Shown here: piece after piece, positions 29,118-38,731 of the stretch
How positions within the stretch are numbered: the stretch's first letter is position 1
How the letters are laid out: every line of letters begins with the position of its first letter
Source: Shewanella litoralis
Lineage (GTDB): Bacteria; Pseudomonadota; Gammaproteobacteria; Enterobacterales; Shewanellaceae
Assembly (NCBI RefSeq): GCF_009828585.1
Contig: NZ_WSRZ01000009.1
Coordinates: 62,001 to 126,000 of the forward strand
Direction: 5' to 3'
Length of the DNA stretch: 64,000 nucleotides
Notes under the pieces: generated by a model
The model's input: the letters and a program-made list of their open reading frames with translations, nothing else
The model's database searches: none
Told to the model about the DNA's origin: nothing
Translations under genes and position numbers: made by a program

Positions 29118-30557
29118 TTAGTTAGTGCGGTAACGGCTTAAAATCTTACCCAGGTTCGCTGATGCTTTAGATAGATCTTTCACGCCATGTGATGATTGCT
29201 GTGATAGCCCACGAATAACATTTGATTTATGACGAATATCAGTCAGTTCTTTGGCAATATCATTTGCCACTGCACTCTGTTCTTCTGATGAGGTCGAAAT
29301 CTGGAAGCTCATATCCATAATTGAGCGTGAAGATTCGGCAATAGCATCAATGTCAGTACCAATATTACTGATTAAATCACTACTGGTTTGCGCTTGCTTA
29401 ACCGTGTCTTGAGTGATGCTGTCAATGTTTAGCGTTTCACTTTGCAGTAATTCAATCATCTTATGAATTTCAACCGTTGCGGCTTGAGTACGGCCCGCTA
29501 ACGTTCTCACTTCGTCGGCAACTACGGCAAAGCCGCGGCCCATTTCACCCGCTCGTGCAGCTTCAATGGCGGCATTAAGCGCCAGTAGGTTGGTTTGGTC
29601 TGAAATCGCATTAATGGTGGTGATTACTTCATTAATGTTGGTGGCATTAACCTTTAAGGTATTCACTGAGTTAGAGGTTTGCTCAATGTAATTAGACAAT
29701 TGTTGAATTTCGTTAATCGCACGTTTTGCTCTGTCGTAGCTTTGGCGAGTATATTCTGAGTCTTGCTCCACGCGCTCGGTAGAGTTGCGTGCAATATTAG
29801 ACACTTCAGCGGCAGAGGCGGTCATCTCTTCCATTGCGGTAGCAACAGAGTCGAGTGATGCATATTGTAGGTCGATTTGTTGTGCACTTTGTTCTGCATC
29901 GCGAGCAAAAGAGTCTGAGGTAGCGTGCAAGGTGTCGGTGTTTGTTTTAACCGCAATAACCAGTTCACTTAAGGTGTCCATGGCTTTGTCTAGTGCGCAA
30001 CCAATGGTGCCAAACTCGTCACGGCCAGGGTGAAAACCTAAGCGTGAGGTTAAGTCGCCTTTAGCAATTTTTTCTGTGGTATCCCAAAGCACCCATAGTG
30101 CACCACCGATAAAGGTTGCATTCCAATATATGACTAGCGCAAAGGGTAATATCCATAAAAATGCCAGTAGCATCGATGTCATCGCAGCTTGTTTGGCGTC
30201 AGACTCGAGGTTATAAACCGATTCGCTCAAGGTGTAATATTGACCTGCCGAAGCATAAACAGCGGTTACTGTGTCTTGTGAACGAGTGCTGGTTTGGGCA
30301 CGGTTAGAGACTTGTAAGCCTAAACTCGCAGCCTTTTCGAGCTGACCTGTCGCATCCAGTGCTTGCACCATCGATGCGGCTTTTTGCTCTAGCATCTGCA
30401 CTGATTGCTGCTCAATTTGATCAAGTTTGCTGAAATAACTGCTGATGGAAACGCTGGACAAAATAATAAGAAACAGTCCGAAGATGGTCCAAAACTTATC
30501 GTTAATAGACATTTTGATGAAGAGTTTATCGATATTTCTGAAATCAACTTGTTTCAT
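29118..30557 (-). CDS. methyl-accepting chemotaxis protein
   Basis: A 479-residue chemoreceptor. One membrane helix at about residues 20-42 and a second at about 128-150 flank a small periplasmic sensor of only 85 or so residues; a HAMP linker ([20 protein letters not shown]) follows. The cytoplasmic signalling tip [20 protein letters not shown] is intact near residue 315, followed by [18 protein letters not shown]. It would relay a signal through CheA/CheW to the flagellar motor. The ligand is unknown. It has no trailing CheR-binding pentapeptide (ends LSRYRTN). Single-gene unit. Confidence 0.93.
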   Translation of the reverse strand: MKQVDFRNIDKLFIKMSINDKFWTIFGLFLIILSSVSISSYFSKLDQIEQQSVQMLEQKAASMVQALDATGQLEKAASLGLQVSNRAQTSTRSQDTVTAVYASAGQYYTLSESVYNLESDAKQAAMTSMLLAFLWILPFALVIYWNATFIGGALWVLWDTTEKIAKGDLTSRLGFHPGRDEFGTIGCALDKAMDTLSELVIAVKTNTDTLHATSDSFARDAEQSAQQIDLQYASLDSVATAMEEMTASAAEVSNIARNSTERVEQDSEYTRQSYDRAKRAINEIQQLSNYIEQTSNSVNTLKVNATNINEVITTINAISDQTNLLALNAAIEAARAGEMGRGFAVVADEVRTLAGRTQAATVEIHKMIELLQSETLNIDSITQDTVKQAQTSSDLISNIGTDIDAIAESSRSIMDMSFQISTSSEEQSAVANDIAKELTDIRHKSNVIRGLSQQSSHGVKDLSKASANLGKILSRYRTN

Positions 30558-31219
30558 AGCGAGGGTACCTAAATCGGTAAATACAATAGATGCAAATAGT
30601 AGATGAGCTTGTCGTATTTTGATACTAAATACACAGCAGAACTACAGTTTTTATGAGCCTAAATACAGTTTTTATGAGCTTAACTACAAGTATTCTAAAT
30701 TGATATCGACAATAAATCGAATAGCTAAAGTGATTTATTGTTTTTTCTGCCGTTGCCTAAGTGTAATGAAATGGCTTTGCACTATAGTCTGCTATGCATC
30801 ATAGTTTGCTACAAGCTCATCACAAACCGCCCAGCTAAACATAATAATCACGCCCTAATCATCTATGCATTCTTTTATCGTTTCAAGATAAATTAAAAAA
30901 TTAATAACAATACAAAACAGCATGTTGTAATGCTCTAAGCTGATTTTAAATAATAAGTGTTACAAAACTTATCTTATTGTTCTGTTATGCCTCCAGGCAC
31001 TGTTCTGTGCTTAGTTTTTGTTTTTAATGGGTATTTGATCGCATTTTTTTGATTTGTTTTGTGGGGTTGGTTAATTTGTCTGGCTAATCAAGTAGATAGT
31101 GAATTTGGTTCGCCCATTTCTGTGATCAATGTTCTTTTTTATGTCACAGAACTTTGGGACAATCTCGCCGCATATTACAAAAAAATAGCATTTTTATTAC
31201 AAAGTATGGGGTTAAAAAC
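30558..31219. other. 662-bp non-coding region between the MCP gene and exeM
   Basis: An A/T-rich gap holding the upstream regions of two divergent genes. It includes a 21-bp tandem repeat at 30643-30684, and possible CRP half-sites TGTGA and TCACA near 31121-31146, spaced too widely for one site. No convincing RNA gene or open frame was found. Confidence 0.4.
30643..30684. repeat. two-copy 21-bp tandem repeat
   Basis: The units 30643-30663 and 30664-30684 both start TACAGTTTTTATGAGC and are identical over those 16 bases, then differ at two of the remaining five. It could be a slipped-strand duplication or a doubled regulatory site for the MCP gene, whose start is 86 bases away. Confidence 0.6.
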
Positions 31220-33835
31220 ATGAAAGGACTGACTAAACTAACGGCGGTTTCACTCGCAGTAGCCGCTGCATTGCCAATGATGGCAAATGCAGATGTGCTT
31301 ATTAGTGAATACGTAGAAGGGAGCTCAAACAACAAAGCGATTGAACTGTATAACAGCGGTGATGCCGCCGTTGATTTAACAGGTTACAAATTAGTTCGTT
31401 ATAAAGACGGCGATACTACACCAACAGATATGGTCGACCTTGCTGATTCTATTGCAGCGAAAAGCATCAAAGTGATTTTACATCCAAGCGCCGCAATTAC
31501 CTTGCCAGCAGGTACCGACTCAATGACCGGTAACCTATATTTTAATGGTGGCGATGCAGTCGGCCTATTAAAAGATGGTGTATTGGTTGATGTGATTGGC
31601 GATATTCCTACGCCAGCGGGTTGGGGGCTTGATACCACCTTTCAACGTAATGTAGCCAACTTAATGGCAAGCGCAACTTATGCTGCTGCCCAATGGGTTG
31701 AGTTAGAAAAAGATACCTTTAGTGGCTTAGGGACTCTAGAAGCCGCAGAAGCTCCAGAGCCAAGTACATTTACCTGTAACGGTGCCACGCTGACCAACAT
31801 TTATGACATTCAAGGCGCTGGTGATTCAAGTCCGTTAATTGTGAGTGGCAGCTTTGAGTCTGCTAATGAAGTGACCGTAAAAGGTATTGTTAGTGCTAGA
31901 AGTGATAGTTTATATAAAGGTTTCTTTATTCAAGATGCCCAAGGTGACGGTTCGCCATATACCTCTGACGGTATTTTTGTTTACCTAAACGAAGCTGCGC
32001 CAGACACCATTCAGCCAGGTACTGAAGTGTGTGTGCAAGGTAAAGTTAAAGAATATTTTGGCTCAACTCAGATTGACATTAAAGACGAGCAAAAATTTGA
32101 AGTGGGCGTTGTCGGTGATGCACCTGCCGCGGTTGAATTTTATGTCGCTGACGGCGAGACACTTGCGCAAGCATTAGAGCGCGTTGAAGGCATGAAAGTG
32201 AAGCTAGATGCTGGCAGCGACATGAAAGTCACGCGTACCTTTAGTTTCGATTACGCAAGCTATCGCAACAACATGGTGTTGTCGCATAAAGCACCGTTAA
32301 TGAAACCGACTCAAGTATTTGAGCCAAATTCAGCAGAAGCGGTAGCATTAAATGATGCCAATATCGTTAACCAGCTATTTGTTGAGTCTGACTATAAAGC
32401 TAAAGACGGTGAAGTGCCTTACTTCCCTGACTTTAATGCTGAAACAGGTTATATCCGCGTTGGTGACCAGTTAACTAATCTCGAAGGTGTTATTGGTTAC
32501 AGTTACAGCTCATACCGTCTTTTAGCGACGAACACTATCACCGCGGGTGATTTTATCCGTGTTGATGACCGTACCGATGCGCCAACTGTGGCAGACATGG
32601 GCGATATTCGTGTAGCAAGCTTTAACGTACTTAACTTCTTCAATGATGCCGTCGGTGGCGATGCTAACCCATCAAACAGCAACCGTGGTGCGTTAACTGA
32701 AGACGAAATGGTACTACAGCGCACCAAGATTGTGACTGCGCTCGTTGCCATGAATGCTGATGTTGTTGGCTTAATGGAAATCGCTAACAATGGTTTTGGC
32801 GAGCTAAGTGCGATTCAAAACCTAGTTGATGCATTAAATGCTGAGCTGACAGACGAGCAAGCATATCGCTTTGTTGAAATTGAAGATGCTGATAAGTATG
32901 AAGGCAAATTCATTGGTAGCGATGCCATTACTGTGGGCCTGCTATATCGCCCAGCGCGCATTAGCTTAAATGGTGCCGCGCAAGTGATAGCAACACCAGA
33001 GCAGCATGCCGCTGAAGGTGCGCAAACTCGCGAGCAAAATGATGTTGTTGAATCTAGCCCTAGCTATAACGTGTTCCAGCGTCACAGCCTAGTGCAAAGT
33101 TTTAGCATTAATGATGAAAAACTAACGGTTGTGGTTAATCACCTTAAGTCGAAAGGGTCAGGTTGTGTTGAAGACTGGGCAGAGTTTAACGACAACTCAG
33201 AGCCAGCTGACTTACAAGGTAAGTGTAATGCATTCCGTGTATCGGCTGCCAAAGTATTAGGTGAGTCACTTAAAGATGTTGACGGTGATGTGTTAGTGAT
33301 TGGTGATTTAAATGCTTATGGAAAAGAAGATCCGGTCGCCGTATTAACCGACTATGATGCCTCAACAACAGACCATGTTATTCGTACAGCATCTTGGACA
33401 ACCCTTGATGGCAAAGTGTATGAACGCGAAGGTAGCGTGATTGATAAAGGCTACGGATTCATTAACTTAAACACGCAAGCGCACGGTGCTGATACTTACT
33501 CTTACAGCTACAACGGTGAGCTAGGTAATTTAGACCATGCATTAGGTAATGCGAGCTTAGCGGCTAAGTTAGTGGGTATTGATGACTGGCACATCAACTC
33601 GGTTGAATCTAACCTATTTGAATATGGCAGCAAGTACACTGGTGAGTTAGTGAAGTCTGAAAATGCATTTTCAGCATCTGATCACGACCCAGTGATTATT
33701 GCATTAAGCTACCCAGCGCCAGTGACGCCAGAGCCTGTTGACCCAGTTGAACCTGAGAAAGAGAGTGATGGTGGTAGTTTAGGCTACTTGGCATTAATGT
33801 TATTAGGTGCTTTAGGCTTACGCCGTCGTAGCTAA
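31220..33835 (+). CDS. exeM: extracellular nuclease, ExeM/NucH family, with GlyGly-CTERM tail
   Basis: An 871-residue secreted nuclease. Order: signal peptide (residues 1-24, cleaved after ANA), a lamin-tail-like domain (VLISEYVEGSSNNKAIELYN on), an OB-fold region (about 195-400), an endonuclease/exonuclease/phosphatase domain (about 460-840, with IRVASFNVLNFFND, GLMEIANNGFG, VVVNHLKSKGSG, IGDLNAYGKEDPV and the last SASDHDPVIIAL). The tail, GGSLGYLALMLLGALGLRRR, is a GlyGly-CTERM signal recognised by rhombosortase for surface attachment or release. Shewanella ExeM degrades extracellular DNA in biofilms. Start set at MKGLTKL (31220); the open frame upstream lacks a signal sequence. Confidence 0.93.
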   Translation: MKGLTKLTAVSLAVAAALPMMANADVLISEYVEGSSNNKAIELYNSGDAAVDLTGYKLVRYKDGDTTPTDMVDLADSIAAKSIKVILHPSAAITLPAGTDSMTGNLYFNGGDAVGLLKDGVLVDVIGDIPTPAGWGLDTTFQRNVANLMASATYAAAQWVELEKDTFSGLGTLEAAEAPEPSTFTCNGATLTNIYDIQGAGDSSPLIVSGSFESANEVTVKGIVSARSDSLYKGFFIQDAQGDGSPYTSDGIFVYLNEAAPDTIQPGTEVCVQGKVKEYFGSTQIDIKDEQKFEVGVVGDAPAAVEFYVADGETLAQALERVEGMKVKLDAGSDMKVTRTFSFDYASYRNNMVLSHKAPLMKPTQVFEPNSAEAVALNDANIVNQLFVESDYKAKDGEVPYFPDFNAETGYIRVGDQLTNLEGVIGYSYSSYRLLATNTITAGDFIRVDDRTDAPTVADMGDIRVASFNVLNFFNDAVGGDANPSNSNRGALTEDEMVLQRTKIVTALVAMNADVVGLMEIANNGFGELSAIQNLVDALNAELTDEQAYRFVEIEDADKYEGKFIGSDAITVGLLYRPARISLNGAAQVIATPEQHAAEGAQTREQNDVVESSPSYNVFQRHSLVQSFSINDEKLTVVVNHLKSKGSGCVEDWAEFNDNSEPADLQGKCNAFRVSAAKVLGESLKDVDGDVLVIGDLNAYGKEDPVAVLTDYDASTTDHVIRTASWTTLDGKVYEREGSVIDKGYGFINLNTQAHGADTYSYSYNGELGNLDHALGNASLAAKLVGIDDWHINSVESNLFEYGSKYTGELVKSENAFSASDHDPVIIALSYPAPVTPEPVDPVEPEKESDGGSLGYLALMLLGALGLRRRS

Positions 33836-33867
33836 TGATATTGAGCCACTAAAGTGCTCTGTTAACA

Positions 33868-33905
33868 TAAAAAAAGGATGGCCATATGGTCATCCTTTTT
33901 ATTTT
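33868..33905. terminator. bidirectional terminator between exeM and purC
   Basis: AAAAAGGATG and CATCCTTTTT arms around a GCCATATGGT centre, with A and T runs on both sides, placed between the convergent exeM and purC genes. Confidence 0.88.
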
Positions 33906-33921
33906 TACGAGCTCAGGTTGA

Positions 33922-35025
33922 TTAATCGATTAAATCATACTGCTCACGCAGCACCTTAATAATGTCTGCTTTTGGATTCGTCGGCAGTGCAATGCTATGG
34001 CCGGTGACTTTTTCTGCGACGCCAGTGTAGGTACGCGACACGTTCATCATTGCTTCAAGTGGCAGGTCATTGTCTCGGGCAAGGGCTTCACGCTCAGGCA
34101 TTCTATCTTTGTTTAATAGAATGTCGGCATCGTCAAAATGATTTAATAAGAACTGACGGAAGCCTTCTTTTGAGTTCTCAACAATTTTACCATCACGATA
34201 AGCAGCACCGTCCCAAATACGTGATGAGTCAGGGGTGCCGACTTCATCCATATAAATCAATTTTGACAGACCATTTTTGTCATTCACATAGCCAAACTCA
34301 AATTTGGTATCGACAAACACCTGATCAAGCTTTGCTAGCGCGTCTGAAATGACTTTAAAGCCTTGTTTGAGTAAGGTTTCGTATAAGTCGATATCTTGTG
34401 GTTTTTCAAAACCAAATGCCTGGTAATTAGCTTCAATGTCGCTGCGGCTGATATTCACGTCATCTTGTGCTGGTACGCCTGGAATACCGGTTAAAATGCC
34501 TTTTGTTGATGGCGTTATTAGCAACTCTGGCAGTTTTTGATCTTTACTTAAGCCTTCTGGCAAGGTGATGCCACAAAAAACACGCTCGCCTTTTGCATAG
34601 GCGCGCCACATTGAGCCGGTAATGTATTGACGACAAATGGCTTCGACTTTAATAGGACGGGCTTTTTGTACTATCCACACAAATGGGTGCGGAATATCTA
34701 AAATGTGGCTATCAGCTAAGCCGTTTTCAGCAAATAAACCAAACCAGTGATTTGAAATCGCATTTAATGCCGCACCTTTGCCTGGAATGCCTTGCAAGTT
34801 ACCTTCGCCATGGAAGATACAGTCAAATGCTGAAATGCGGTCGCTGATCACCATAATGGCAAGTGGAGTATCTTCAGGGACATCGTAACCTTTGTCCTGA
34901 ATAAGACGACGGCTATCGGTATCAGTTAACCAGTAAACGCTGCGAACTTTGCCACTATGGACAGGCTTGTCGGTACGGATCGGTAAATCATTGTTCACGG
35001 CAAGAACGGAATCAGCAAGACTCAT
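33922..35025 (-). CDS. purC: phosphoribosylaminoimidazole-succinocarboxamide synthase
   Basis: PurC joins aspartate to CAIR with ATP to give SAICAR in purine synthesis. This is the longer 367-residue form seen in Shewanella and Vibrio rather than the 237-residue E. coli form. Visible parts are [12 protein letters not shown] near residue 24 (nucleotide loop), [16 protein letters not shown] near 61, [19 protein letters not shown] near 128 and [12 protein letters not shown] near 240. Start chosen at [10 protein letters not shown] (35025), with AAGGA eight bases upstream; nine codons further 5' are open but unlikely. Confidence 0.94.
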   Translation of the reverse strand: MSLADSVLAVNNDLPIRTDKPVHSGKVRSVYWLTDTDSRRLIQDKGYDVPEDTPLAIMVISDRISAFDCIFHGEGNLQGIPGKGAALNAISNHWFGLFAENGLADSHILDIPHPFVWIVQKARPIKVEAICRQYITGSMWRAYAKGERVFCGITLPEGLSKDQKLPELLITPSTKGILTGIPGVPAQDDVNISRSDIEANYQAFGFEKPQDIDLYETLLKQGFKVISDALAKLDQVFVDTKFEFGYVNDKNGLSKLIYMDEVGTPDSSRIWDGAAYRDGKIVENSKEGFRQFLLNHFDDADILLNKDRMPEREALARDNDLPLEAMMNVSRTYTGVAEKVTGHSIALPTNPKADIIKVLREQYDLID

Positions 35026-35234
35026 GCGAGTGTTCCTTAGGTAGTAGGGCACATAGGTTTTTTATGGCGGCTATTTTACCTGTATTAGCTGGATTTGCCA
35101 CGCGAAAAGGGTGTACTGAAATAGGCTTTTTTATTATGCGAACAATCAAGCACCTTAGAAGCTGATCTTGATAAAGACTTTGGTTCGGCTATCGGGCAAA
35201 ATCTACCTCCTTAATTGTGTGCGAGTAGATAACA

Positions 35235-36203
35235 GTGACAGTAGAACAGCAAAGCGCCAATAACCGTTTAGGATTGATATTTGTTTCTATAGCCGTATTT
35301 TTCTGGGGTATTTTACCCATAGCACTAAAACTCTCAGGTGGTTTTATTACTCCCGTTACCTTGACCTGGTTTCGGTTTTTAATGGCGTTGGTGGTGACAT
35401 TATTAATTCAATGGAAAATCGGTGCGTTACGCCAATTTGTGGGTTTACCACGGGCAGTATGGCTCAAACTCACATTGGCTGGTGTACTGCTGATGTGCAA
35501 TTACGTTTCGTTTGTGTACTCATTGAGTTACTTAGCCCCGGGCACAGCACAACTTAATTTTCAAACAGCGCCATTCTTTTTAGCATTTGGTGGGGTGTTG
35601 TTTTTTAAAGAACGTTTTACCGCATTCCAACTGAGTTGTTTTGCCACGCTTGCATTGGGGATGCTGATGTTTTTCCATCCGCAGCTCGATATGGACCAAG
35701 CTCGTGATGAGCAAGTGCTTATCGGCATTATGATTGTGCAGTTTTCAGTGATGTCGTGGACCAGCTATGCCTTATTACAAAAGTCGGTGAGCCAACGTTT
35801 ATCGCCCAGTAATGTATTGTTGTTTATTTATGGTTTAGGCATTGTTGCAATGGCACCGTTTAGCGATTTTAGCCAGTTTAACACCATGACATTAAACCAA
35901 TGGTGGATTGTATTATTTTGCGGTGCTAATACTTTAATCGCTTATGGCTGCTTTGCTCAGGCCTTGCATTATTGGCCAACCGCTCAAGTGAGTGCGATGC
36001 TATCGTTAACGCCAGTGTTGAGTTTTACCGCGACAGAAATTGTCGTCAGTTTAGGCTGGTGGAGTGGGGTATTTAGCAGCGCCAATATCGATGGCTTGTC
36101 ATTTATGGGAATAGTGCTGATTGTGTGTGCAGTCTTTGCCGTGCAAATTGTTCCTATGTATCAAAAGCGTAAGCAGTCTAAAGCATTCAGGACGGTGCTG
36201 TAG
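35235..36203 (+). CDS. EamA/DMT-family transporter
   Basis: A 322-residue inner-membrane protein with ten predicted helices in two EamA repeats (first about residues 12-140, second about 160-300). Typical family phrases are FWGILPIALKLSGGFITPVT, ALSYLAP-like YSLSYLAPGTAQLNFQTAPF and ALHYWPTAQVSAMLSLTPVL. DMT carriers export amino acids or other metabolites; the substrate cannot be read from sequence. The start is a GTG with only a weak GAG upstream, so the first residues are uncertain. It converges on the 54-residue gene with a 14-base gap. Confidence 0.9.
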   Translation: MTVEQQSANNRLGLIFVSIAVFFWGILPIALKLSGGFITPVTLTWFRFLMALVVTLLIQWKIGALRQFVGLPRAVWLKLTLAGVLLMCNYVSFVYSLSYLAPGTAQLNFQTAPFFLAFGGVLFFKERFTAFQLSCFATLALGMLMFFHPQLDMDQARDEQVLIGIMIVQFSVMSWTSYALLQKSVSQRLSPSNVLLFIYGLGIVAMAPFSDFSQFNTMTLNQWWIVLFCGANTLIAYGCFAQALHYWPTAQVSAMLSLTPVLSFTATEIVVSLGWWSGVFSSANIDGLSFMGIVLIVCAVFAVQIVPMYQKRKQSKAFRTVL

Positions 36204-36217
36204 GTTATCTCTTAATA

Positions 36218-36382
36218 TTAGCGGTGCATTGCAAGGTAATAGAGCGTTAATCCAAATACGCTAAAAAACAAGCCGCCAATGATAATCATCCATAATAAGG
36301 TTTTATCTTGTTTAGCAGATTGAGCTAGATCCACAGGTGACGAGCCACCAACTATCTGTAATATGAAGGCTAAAAAATCCAT
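36218..36382 (-). CDS. 54-residue single-pass membrane protein
   Basis: A short minus-strand gene: ATG at 36382 with an AGGAG seven bases upstream, TAA at 36218-36220. The product begins MDFLAFILQIVGGSSPVD, has a charged middle (QSAKQDKT), and a strong membrane helix LLWMIIIGGLFFSVFGLTLY before LAMHR. The good ribosome site, membrane helix and lack of overlap support a real gene. Not recognised as any family; many Shewanella small membrane proteins are of unknown role. It sits between a DMT permease and the helicase terminator. Confidence 0.7.
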   Translation of the reverse strand: MDFLAFILQIVGGSSPVDLAQSAKQDKTLLWMIIIGGLFFSVFGLTLYYLAMHR

Positions 36383-36559
36383 TTACGACTCCTAATTATT
36401 GATGTAATTCGTATCAATCCAATTAAGGTCACTGTCTTCTATCTATTACTATTTTCCAAGTTAATTTATGTTAACGAAATAGGTGTTACTCATATTATTT
36501 ATATCGAGAGTATAAACACCAAGCAGCCTTAATAGATTGCGATATAGTAAAAACTGAAA

Positions 36560-36591
36560 ACAAAAATGGAGCCCTGAGGCTCCATTTTTTG
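36560..36591. terminator. bidirectional terminator at the deaD 3' end
   Basis: Arms ATGGAGCC/GGCTCCAT with a CTGA loop, flanked by AAAAA and TTTTTT. It lies 20 bases past the helicase stop on the minus strand. Confidence 0.88.
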
Positions 36592-36609
36592 TGTCATTCA
36601 GCTGAATGA

Positions 36610-38478
36610 TTAGCCATTGTCACGTGGCTTACGTGGACGACGTTCAACACTTGCTGGACGATCGCCGGCTGGGCGGTCACCACGTGGACGATCACCACGA
36701 GGACGGTCACTGCGAGGTTTACGTGGAGCACCACGACCTGAGTCTGCAAACACTTCATCACCCGCTTCACGGATGTTAAGTGGACGACCACATACACGCA
36801 CTTTTTTAAGGTGATTAAGGATGTCTTTTGGCATACCGTCTGGTAAGTCAACTGTTGTAACTTGGTCGAATAATTGGATTTGACCAATGAAACGACTGTC
36901 GATGTTTGCTTCGTTAGCAATAGCGCCAACAATGTTACCTACACCAACACCATTTTCACGACCCACATCGATAACATAACGGTTCATTTTCACGTCTGGG
37001 TTATCTTTTAGAGTGTCGGCACTACCAAAGCTGGTTGGCGCTGGACGGCTGCTGCGATCGCTACGTTCACGACGTGGACGGTCGCCACGATCGCTGTTAC
37101 GGTCACCGCGGTCGCTACCACGATCACTGCGCTCGTCACGTGAATCACGTTGACGTTCAGTAATGGTTGGTAACTGTAATGGACGCTCTTGCTGTACTTG
37201 CTGTAACAAGGCCGCTGCAAGTAAGTCTGTATCAACTTCAAGCTGTTGGCATAATTCAGCTACGGCGTTTTTCATGAAATCTAAGTCGCCATTGATGGTT
37301 TCTTGGATTTGCTCGCCTAAACGAGATAAACGACGCTCAGCAACAGTCTCTGGACTTGGTACTTTCATTGGCGAAATACGGCTGTTTGTTGCACGTTCGA
37401 TAGTGCGTAACATACGCATTTCACGGTTGGTCACAAACAAGATTGCCATACCAGTACGACCAGCACGACCAGTACGACCGATACGGTGTACATAGGCTTC
37501 TGAATCATAAGGAATATCGTAGTTTACAACGTGGCCAATACGCTCAACGTCTAAACCACGTGCCGCAACGTCAGTCGCGATCAAAATGTCTAACTTGCCG
37601 CGCTTTAGCTGATCAACAGCACGTTCACGTGCTTGCTGGTTCATGTCACCGTGTAGTGGTGATGACGCATAACCGCGTGCTTCTAATTTTTCTGCTAATT
37701 CAACACAGCTATTACGTGTACGTACGAAAATGATAATACCTTCAGTATTTTCAACTTCTAATACGCGAACTAACGCTTCAAGTTTGTTGTGTTGTGATAC
37801 TTGCACATAACGTTGGTCAATTGACTCTACCGTTGTGTGACTAGCAGCAATGCTGATGTTAACTGGGTTATTCAAATGCTTAGCTGCTACGCGCTTGATT
37901 TGCTCAGGCATAGTGGCAGAGAATAACGCTAGTTGGCTGTTAGCTGGCTTATGTTCTAGAACCCATTCGATATCGTCGATGAAGCCCATTTTTAACATTT
38001 CATCAGCTTCATCAAGCACTAATGCTTTTAATGAGTCTAATTTAAGTGTGCCACGACGCATGTGATCCATTACACGACCAGGTGTACCAACAATTACTTG
38101 TGGGCCACGCTTAAGGGCGTTTAACTGTTGTTGCATGCTTTGACCACCGTAAATCGGCAGTACGTGGAAACCTTTCATGTGTTTTGCATAGCTACCAAAA
38201 GCTTCTGCAACCTGAACGGCTAATTCACGAGTTGGAGCCAACACTAAAATCTGTGGAGCATTGATTTTCATGTCGATTTTGTTTAGTAAAGGCAGGGCAA
38301 ACGCACCTGTTTTACCGGTACCGGTTTGTGCTTGACCGATAATATCTTGACCAGCCATAAGCGGATCGATACTAGCAGACTGGATTGGCGTTGGTTTTTC
38401 ATAACCAAGCTCGTCAAGTGAACGCAACAAATACTCAGACAGGCCGAGTTCGCGGAAAGTTCTTTCATTGGATGACAT
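36610..38478 (-). CDS. deaD: DEAD-box ATP-dependent RNA helicase DeaD/CsdA
   Basis: A 622-residue helicase of ribosome assembly and cold-shock RNA handling. All core motifs show: Q motif PTPIQSASI, Walker A AQTGTGKTGAF near residue 55, DEADEMLKMGF, SATMP, and motif VI HRIGRTGRAGRTG near 330. A DbpA-type RNA-binding domain follows (NRYVIDVGRENGVGVGNIVG near 500). Two Arg/Asp/Gly-rich regions flank it: the linker (about 440-480) and the tail with RPRGDRPRGDRPAGDRP. The long length and DbpA domain separate it from rhlB/rhlE. A clear promoter and a structured leader lie upstream. Confidence 0.95.
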   Translation of the reverse strand: MSSNERTFRELGLSEYLLRSLDELGYEKPTPIQSASIDPLMAGQDIIGQAQTGTGKTGAFALPLLNKIDMKINAPQILVLAPTRELAVQVAEAFGSYAKHMKGFHVLPIYGGQSMQQQLNALKRGPQVIVGTPGRVMDHMRRGTLKLDSLKALVLDEADEMLKMGFIDDIEWVLEHKPANSQLALFSATMPEQIKRVAAKHLNNPVNISIAASHTTVESIDQRYVQVSQHNKLEALVRVLEVENTEGIIIFVRTRNSCVELAEKLEARGYASSPLHGDMNQQARERAVDQLKRGKLDILIATDVAARGLDVERIGHVVNYDIPYDSEAYVHRIGRTGRAGRTGMAILFVTNREMRMLRTIERATNSRISPMKVPSPETVAERRLSRLGEQIQETINGDLDFMKNAVAELCQQLEVDTDLLAAALLQQVQQERPLQLPTITERQRDSRDERSDRGSDRGDRNSDRGDRPRRERSDRSSRPAPTSFGSADTLKDNPDVKMNRYVIDVGRENGVGVGNIVGAIANEANIDSRFIGQIQLFDQVTTVDLPDGMPKDILNHLKKVRVCGRPLNIREAGDEVFADSGRGAPRKPRSDRPRGDRPRGDRPAGDRPASVERRPRKPRDNG

Positions 38479-38500
38479 TGAGTTGTAGCCTTGTGGATGC

Positions 38501-38523
38501 GCACGAAGTTCGGAAGCTCGTGC
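38501..38523 (-). promoter_or_regulatory. leader hairpin before deaD
   Basis: 6-bp arms GCACGA (38501-38506) and TCGTGC (38518-38523) form a stem in the leader transcript just upstream of the AAGG ribosome site. It could affect translation, for example with temperature; that is inference from position. Confidence 0.4.
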
Positions 38524-38583
38524 TAAAGTTTCACAGACAGAAAATCAACCCCGTGTCGATTTCCCGCGCCGATAAGGGGGCGT

Positions 38584-38612
38584 ATTATAGCAGTAAGTAT
38601 GCGATTTGACCA
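38584..38612 (-). promoter_or_regulatory. deaD promoter with extended -10
   Basis: On the minus strand, TGGTCA (38607-38612) and TATAAT (38584-38589) are 17 bases apart, and TGC precedes the TATAAT to make an extended -10. The predicted start near 38577 gives a leader of about 100 bases. Confidence 0.7.
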
Positions 38613-38731
38613 CGTAAAAACTAAAAATAAACATCAATTTGCATAATAATTGTAAAGATTGGCCTGATTCTTGATTTATAGCGTGTAGCAATTGCTTGAA
38701 AAGTGAGCGGTTGTTGCGTTTTATGATGTGT

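Noticed and set aside
30558-30640. sigma-28 flagellar-type promoter for the MCP gene
   Set aside because: An ACCGATTT resembles the -10 element, but no TAAA lies at the needed distance upstream.
30619-30804. 61-codon + frame in the MCP/exeM gap
   Set aside because: Built largely on the 21-bp repeat (YSFYE twice), no ribosome site, and no protein-like composition.
31121-31146. CRP site before exeM
   Set aside because: TGTGA and TCACA are present but about 17 bases apart rather than 6.
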